Source: Sipunculus nudus (Eukaryota; Annelida; Sipuncula; Golfingiida; Sipunculidae). Taken from it: a stretch of 64,000 nucleotides of DNA. A program made the translations under genes and the position numbers. The notes beneath the pieces were generated by a model. The model saw only the letters and a program-made list of their open reading frames with translations, was not told where the DNA came from and did no database searches. The DNA is taken from assembly GCA_026874595.1 (NCBI GenBank), contig CM049317.1, positions 17,161,382 through 17,225,381 of the forward strand, in the 5' to 3' direction. Position 1 is the first letter of the stretch; every line of letters starts with the position of its first letter. This document shows, in pieces, positions 57,602-64,000 of the stretch.

Positions 57602-59479
57602 TTTGATTTATCAGAGTCTTGATTAGGTTCTAGCACTATTTTACATAGAGTATTTTATAATAATTTAGTGATCATAACAGGTATTATAAAAAAATAGTGC
57701 TTAAACTATGCACATTTTTCACTGTTAGTGAAGCATGGAAAGAACACAAGAGTATTTAATTGGAATTTTGGATATCATTTAATTAGGATGACCTATACAG
57801 GTAAATAAAATCAGTTAAAGCTACAAAAATGATGCTAAGTATTTCATGCATGAGTCGGTGCTCAAAGTACTCATATTGTCCACTGTGTCAGTGCAGAGTA
57901 AAGTATGAATAAAACACTGAGTGTTATATTTTAGTCCAGTGATCAGTAAGGATTACCTGTACAGGTAAATTAAAAAAAAGTACCAGTTAATTGATTCAGA
58001 ACTGGAAAGCATTGAAATTATATTGAATATGGCTAAGGTTACATTTTCTACTGTATCATTGTAGAGCCAAGCAAGTAGAAAAACATTGAGTATGTTATTG
58101 AGTTTGGTTATCAGATAGGATTACCAAAAGGCCAAACAGGGAGATTTAAAAATAATCATTGAACTTGTAATATTGAGAAAAAAGTGTCGCCAGTATATTT
58201 AGCATGGGTCAGTTCTTAAACTACTCACTTTTTTCTACCCGGACATTTAAGAGCCAAACATGGATAGAACACAAGTTCCATGACCAATTATGGGTTACCC
58301 ATACAACTAATTTTAAAACGTATAAATTAAATTAAAGTAATAAGTTCTTTTGATTAGTATATATATATTTCATGCATGAGTAAGTGCCCAAAGTACTCAC
58401 ATTTTCCACTGTGCAGTGCAGAGCCAAGCATACAGAGAATACTGAGTATTTTATTGGAGTTCAGTGATCAACTGGATTACCTGAACAGGTGTGCAACATG
58501 TAAGCACTGGAGCTTTAAAGTACTCAATGTACTATCCAAATGAAGGCACAGGTTCACTGGGGCAATGTTTACATCCACTGTACTGACACGTGGCAGCTAA
58601 GCTGTACCATGCATGTAGTGTATGGTATGCATCAGCAAACTTGGGTCAAGATTGACTTGAAGTGAACCCTGTAACCATACGGGAGTTATTGCAGGAAGTA
58701 ATAGAATTACCAGGATTTACTGTAACAGAGGTGTTAATACCCACAGGGATATAGCCAGGAGTTGTGGCAAATGTGTGCATGGTAAACATATAGTGATAAG
58801 TGTGAGTACCCACATGAAGGAAATCTCTGCTTGATATACAAGGTCCAGTGAGCAGCTATAATGCACTTGGTCATAGGGACCTGTTAAGGAGGTACCCGCG
58901 TTAACCAACATAAATGGAGAAATTGTGGAGTTATTACACAGGAGAAAAGTGACCAACTACTGCCTGTTGAAGTGCCAATTGGATTACTAGGAAGATTATT
59001 TTCTGAGGAAGCTTTTTGAAAAACCAGCATCTTAATTTATTCTGTACTGAGTCAACTTGTGGTACTTATTTGCACTGGCAGGTTCAGTTACTTGTTTGTT
59101 TATTACAATACAGGTTTAACAGGTATCACCTTGTAACAGTGGGCATTTGTAAAAATGCGTCATGTATCACGCTTACATTTCAACTGTAGAGCTATGTCAC
59201 ATTGTGTAGTTACATCATCATCATTTAGTAGTTTAATGGTTAGAATTGAGAGAAACTGTTTTATAACACAGTGGCAGTTACAAAGTTTATCCAGGTAGCT
59301 GTCATGTTTTACATGATAACAGTTACGCTATGTACCTGCTACGTGTTACAAGGTAGTTAAAAATTCTGCCATGCATGTAGAAGTTACATATTGTATGATA
59401 ACAGTTCAGCCATATGGCTGAACATAGTGACAGTTACACAACAGTTTAACCATGTAGTTTTGTATGATGACAGTTCAGT
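57602..59479. repeat. Diverged tandem repeat of about 175 bp (57690-58510), then unrecognised DNA
   Basis: Five or so degenerate units containing ATTTCATGCATGAGT..GTGC.CAAAGTACTCA and GATTACCTG.ACAGGT recur near 57700, 57840, 58020, 58190 and 58366. The rest, to 59479, has no recognised feature. Confidence 0.55.
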
Positions 59480-61310
59480 CAGGGTTGTATGTGGGCGGGA
59501 GGTACTTAAACTGTTAGGCCAATGCTGTGTAAAGGCAGGTGGTTATTAACCCGTTATGAAAGGGCTTTGTATCTGCAGGTGGTACTTGGCCTGTTACACC
59601 AGGGCTGTGTATAGGCAGGTGGTACTTAAATTGTGAGGCTTTTCCTGTGTATAGCAGATGGTACTTAACCTGTTATGCTAGGACTGTGTATAAGCAGGTG
59701 GTACTTAACCTGTTATGCTAGGGATGTGTATAGGCAAGTGGTACTTAACCTGTTATGCTAGGGCTGTGTATAGGCAAGTTGTACTTTAATATGATATACC
59801 AGTACTGTGTATATAGGCAGGTGGTACTTAACCTGTTATGCTAGGGTTGTGTATTGGCAGGTGATACTTAAGTTAATCTGTTAGACAAGGGGTTGTAAAC
59901 AGGCAGGTGGTACTAAATTTGTAAGGTCAAGGCTGTGTATTGGCAGGTGGTGTTTCATAGGTTATACCAGGGTTATGTAGGCAGGTGGTTCTTAACTTGT
60001 GAGGCTGTTGCTGTGTATAGCAGATGGTACTTAACCTGTTATGCTAGGGCTGTGTATAGGCAGGTGGTACTTAAATTGTGAGGCTGTTGCTGTGTACAGC
60101 AGATGGTACTTAACCTGTAATGCAAGGGCTGTGTATAGGCAGGTGGTACTTAACCTGTTATGCTAGGGTTGTGTATTGGCAGACCTGTGATACTTAAGTT
60201 AACCTGTTAGACAAGGGTTGTATACAGGCAGGTGATACAAAATGTGTTAGGTCAAGGCTGTGTATAGGCAGGTGGTGTTTCATAGGTTTTACCAGGGTTG
60301 TGTATAGGCAGGTGGTTCTTAACTTGTGAGGTGGTACTTAACCTGTTATGCTAGGGCTGTGTATAGGCAAGTTGTACTTTAATATGATATACCAGGACTG
60401 TGTATACGGGCAGGTGGTACTGAATTTGTTAGGTCAAGGCTGTGTATAGGCAGGTGGTACTTATCCTGTTATGCTAGGGTTGTGTATTGGCAGACCTGTG
60501 ATACTTAAGTTAATCTGTCAGACAAGGGTTGTATACAGGCAGGTGGTACTAAATGTATTAGGTCAAGGCTGTGTATAGGCAGGTGGTGTTTCAAAGGTTA
60601 TACCAGGGCTGTGTATAGGCAGGTGGTACTTAACTTGTGAGGCTGTTGCTGTGTAAAGCAGATGGTACTTAACCTTTTATGCTAGGGTTGTGTATAGGCA
60701 GGTGGTACTTAACCTGTTATGCTAGGGATGTGTATAGGCAAGTGGTACTTTAATATGATATACCAGGACTGTGTATATAGGCAGGTGGTGCTAAACCTGT
60801 TAGGTCAGGGCTGTGTATAGGCAGGTGGTACTAAACCTGTTATGCTAGGGATGTGTATTGGCAGACCTGTGATACTTAAGTTAATCTGTCGGACAAGGGT
60901 TGTATACAGGCAGGTGGTACTAAATGTATTAGGTCAAGGCTGTGTATAGGCAGGTGGTGTTTCAAAGGTTATACCAGGGCTGTGTATAGGCAGGTGGTAC
61001 TAAACCTGTTAGGTCAGGCCTGTGTATAGGCAGGTGGTACTAAATTTGTTAGGTCAGAGCTGTGTTGAGGCAGGTGGTACTTAACCTGTTAGGTCAGGCC
61101 TGTGTATAGGCAGGTTGTACTAAATTTGTTAGGTCAGAGCTGTGTTTAGGCAGGTGGTACTTAATCTGTTAGACCAGGGTTGTGTGTAGGCAGGTGGTAC
61201 ATAATCTGTTAGGCAAGGACTGTGTTCAGGCAGGCGGTACTTAATCTTTTAGACCAGGGCTGTGTATAGGTAGGTGGTACTTAACCAGTTTAGCCAGGGT
61301 TGTGTGTATA
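59480..61310. repeat. Minisatellite array, about 40-bp unit, about 45 copies
   Basis: The unit is close to GCTGTGTATAGGCAGGTGGTACTTAACCTGTTAKGCYAGG. Copies vary in length (ATAT insertion, missing blocks). A higher-order pattern is visible: a set including GGCAGACCTGTGATACTTAAGTTAA, then TTGTATACAGGCAGGTG, recurs at about 60178, 60490 and 60857. Non-coding. Confidence 0.95.
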
Positions 61311-62206
61311 GGCAGATGATGCTTATTAAAATGCATAGGTTGTACATGAATTATGTAGTTTGGATTGTGCTTACGTATGTGGTTTATATTCAGGCTGGGA
61401 CACTGACAAAACACAGGTGGGACCTATCTTACTTCACTAAGGGCTGTCTTTTCAGATGGACTAAAATGTCTGATTTACATTTGAAACCAAATTTTACTCT
61501 TGCATTTCCATGTACATTATATATTGTATTAAAAAATGAATGAAGTTATGAAACAAGCCATATGGAGGAATGTACCACAATGGTCATCCATCCTGTTCCA
61601 TTGATATTGTGTTAAAACAACAGATAAACTTAACATTAGGCTATGAGTTATGAATTAACACAAAAAAATGCATGTGAACTCACAAACAAAACTGAAAATC
61701 TGTCTCTATGGCAATAAGTCAATCCCTTTATAGTGTACAAACTGGCTGCTTATATTCATCGGTACAAAAATTAACAAACATGCAGACGGATTTACCTACA
61801 TTGTATGCTAAAATGGCATTTTTAGCACCCATGGTAGGTTTTTTTAGAAAGTATACTAAAAAAGCTAACAAATGGTCTGGCTTTTATCCTTGTGTCAAGT
61901 GAAAGCGTATTTGTAGGCAATGAGGCATTGTCAAAAATGAGGAAAATATATGCATCCTTATAGAGCCTTACAGTGTAGATCTCAGCACAAGAGATGTAAA
62001 GGCACTCTGATACCAATTACTAGTACATTAGTCTAATGCTGTCTAATGAGGGCCAAAATTGAGCTATTTTCTCTGTTCATGTTGGTCAGTAAGTTGTCTT
62101 AGATGGTACTGTAATAGATCTATGTTTGATCTTATGTTGGCATTGTATGATAGTACTTTGGTTGTTATGTGAATAGTATTATAAATTGGTTGATCTCACT
62201 AGTTAA
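61311..62206. other. Intergenic DNA, nothing recognised
   Basis: AT-rich; no gene or repeat supported. Confidence 0.5.
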
Positions 62207-64000
62207 CTAGAATACGGGTAGTCGACAAGCGACTACGTGTATCCGCCTAAATCAGAGTGGAACGGGTGAAGTGAGGCATGGATTGAGTGGCAAGGGGAAA
62301 TAGAGTGAAGTGTTGCATATTAGCATGGATGTCTGCAGCCAAATTGTGTATGTAGGTTGCCCCCCCACCACAAAATCCAGAAAGCCGTCCAAGTTGTATA
62401 CATATGCAAAATTTAAGGCAGATAAGTCAAACCACTACATGTATATGAGTGATTTTTGCCCGTTGCAGACAAACAGATTGACGCTGAGCAAAAATGGTTG
62501 CAGGTGATGCCACCAGTTTTGCGTATGATAAAGAGCTATGTGAGAACTATACACATGCAAAACTTTGGCCCAATCGGTCAAACGGTTCCCAAGATATGAG
62601 CTTGGATGTCTGCTGCATAAACTAGAATGCAGGTGGCGCCACCTGTCATAAAATCAAGAGAGCTGTCGGGGATGTATAAACCTGCAAAATTTTATGTCAA
62701 ACCACTGCCGAGATATGAGTGATTTTATCCCATGGCAGACAAACAGACAGGAGCTGTGCAAAAATGGCTGCAGATCTAAAAAAAATAAAATCAGAAAAGC
62801 TATCCAGGATGTATACGCATGCTGGATTTCATGTGAATTAGTCAAGTCACTGCAGAGATATGAGTGATTTTAACCCAAGGCAGACCAACAGATGGACACG
62901 GTGCAAACATGGTTGCAGGTGGCGCCACCATTTTTTGTGTATGTTATAAAGCTCTTCAAGGGCTACATTTGTGCAAAAAAATTTTCCTGATCGGTCAAAC
63001 GGTTCCCGAGATATGAGCTTGGATGTCTGCAGCGTAAACGTGAATGTAGGTGGCGCCACCTGTCATAAAATCAGAAAAGCTATCCAGGATGTATACGCAT
63101 GCCGAATTTCAGGTGAATTAGTCAAGTCACTGCAGAGATATGAGTGATTTTAACCCAAGGCAGACGAACAGATGGACACTGTGCAAACATGGTTGCAGGT
63201 GGCGCCACCATTTTTTGTGTATGTTATAAAGCTCTCCAAGGGCTACATTTGTGCAAAAAAAATTTTCCTGATCGGTCAAACGGTTCCCGAGATATGAGCT
63301 TGGATGTCTGCAGCGTAAACGTGAATGTAGGTGGCGCCACCTGTCATAAAATCAGAAAAGCTATCCAGGATGTATACGCATGCCGAATTTCAGGTGAATT
63401 AGTCAAGTCACTGCAGAGATATGAGTGATTTTAACCCAAGGCAGACGAACAGATGGACACTGTGCAAACATGGTTGCAGGTGGCGCCACCATTTTTTGTG
63501 TATGTTATAAAGCTCTCCAAGGGCTACATTTGTGCAAAAAAAATTTTCCTGATCGATCAAACGGTTCCCGAGATATGAGCTTGGATGTCTGCAGCGTAAA
63601 CGTGAATGTAGGTGGCGCCACCTGTCATAAAATCAGAAAAGCTATCCAGGATGTATACGCATGCCGAATTTCAGGTGAATTAGTCAAGTCACTGCAGAGA
63701 TATGAGTGATTTTAACCCAAGGCAGACGAACAGATGGACACTGTGCAAACATGGTTGCAGGTGGCGCCACCATTTTTTGTGTATGTTATAAAGCTCTTCA
63801 AGGGCTACATTTGTGCAAAAAAATTTTCCTGATCGGTCAAACGGTTCCCGAGATATGAGCTTGGATGTCTGCAGCGTAAACGTGAATGTAGGTGGCGCCA
63901 CCTGTCATAAAATCAGAAAAGCTATCCAGGATGTATACGCATGCCGAATTTCAGGTGAATTAGTCAAGTCACTGCAGAGATATGAGTGATTTTAACCCAA
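62207..64000 (-). mobile_element. Helentron-like element, family D (runs off right edge)
   Basis: Read on the minus strand, its 3' end at 62207 is a stem-loop GTAGTCG-CTTGT-CGACTAC (62236-62218) followed by CCGTATTCTAG (CTAG at 62210-62207) before TTAAC. This is the same terminal design as families A-C. The body to its right is built of the GGTGGCGCCACC repeat and continues past 64000, so the 5' end is not visible. The link between hairpin and array is inferred from adjacency. Confidence 0.5.
62310..64000. repeat. 281-bp satellite with paired GGTGGCGCCACC palindromes
   Basis: TGAGTGATTTTAACCCAAGG recurs at 62861, 63141, 63422, 63703 and 63982 (steps of 279-281). Units from 62860 onward are almost identical. 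Those before 62860 are diverged and shortened. Each unit carries two perfect 12-bp palindromes, GGTGGCGCCACC, about 123 bp apart, and AAACGGTTCCCGAGATATGAGC. It continues beyond the window. Confidence 0.95.

Noticed and set aside
63144-63709. Two identical 94-codon ORFs
   Set aside because: They are adjacent copies of the 281-bp satellite unit, with no start context or homology.

Overview
The window looks like AT-rich nuclear DNA from an invertebrate, most likely a mollusc and probably a bivalve. The evidence is one host gene split by typical GT/AG introns, a tRNA-derived SINE family, many hAT and mariner-like MITEs, long TA microsatellites, and tandem-repeat elements resembling the Helitron/Helentron-type 'pearl' elements described from bivalves. 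The lineage is inferred from repeat style, not from a species-specific marker.

Host genes. The only host gene I can name lies on the minus strand at the left end. It is the 5' half of an SH3BP5 (Sab/REI-1 family, RAB11 exchange factor) orthologue: five coding exons between 10074 and 2650, giving about 196 codons, with the rest beyond the left edge. Its start codon is at 10074-10072. A recent 152-bp tandem duplication begins 38 bp upstream of that start. A second, unidentified minus-strand coding exon may end at 46529.

Transposable elements fill most of the rest. (1) 13134-20068 is a young LTR retrotransposon without gag-pol. It has a 4-bp target-site duplication (TSD), and its 5' LTR carries a nested GC-rich retroposon flanked by a 17-bp TSD. 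(2) 47188-52526 is a nearly pristine Gypsy-type LTR retrotransposon. Its 195-bp LTRs differ at one position, it has a 5-bp TSD, and gag and pol lie in the same frame separated by one TAA. The RNase H motif carries an Ala where Asp is expected. (3) Several Helitron/Helentron-like elements share a 3' hairpin followed by CTAG and a T-rich junction, and most have tandem-repeat cores. They are at 114-1135 (-), 27672-29649, 31850-34744, 53163-57601 (with two more nested at 53455-57058) and 62207-64000+ (-). (4) hAT-type MITEs with perfect 8-bp TSDs lie at 7684-9101, 26842-27237 and 28099-29626; the last sits inside the terminal hairpin of a Helentron-like element. (5) TA-target MITEs lie at 2101-2636 and 21713-21944, with a weaker copy at 3135-3686. 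(6) Two SINEs lie at 36221-36617 and about 38640-39003 (-). (7) A large foldback element spans about 42968-46222, with TIRs built from repeated GCCTAGGC palindromes and another TIR element inside it. (8) Large satellites lie at 59480-61310 (about 40-bp unit) and 62860-64000 (281-bp unit).

The most interesting signal is regulatory-looking sequence built into repeat cores. One core carries about 15 copies of an AGGTCA direct-repeat cluster resembling nuclear receptor sites. Another carries six CTCF-like motifs with exact 331-bp spacing within each triplet. Whether either is bound by protein cannot be decided from sequence alone. Long stretches not listed as genes appear to be non-coding intergenic or intronic DNA.
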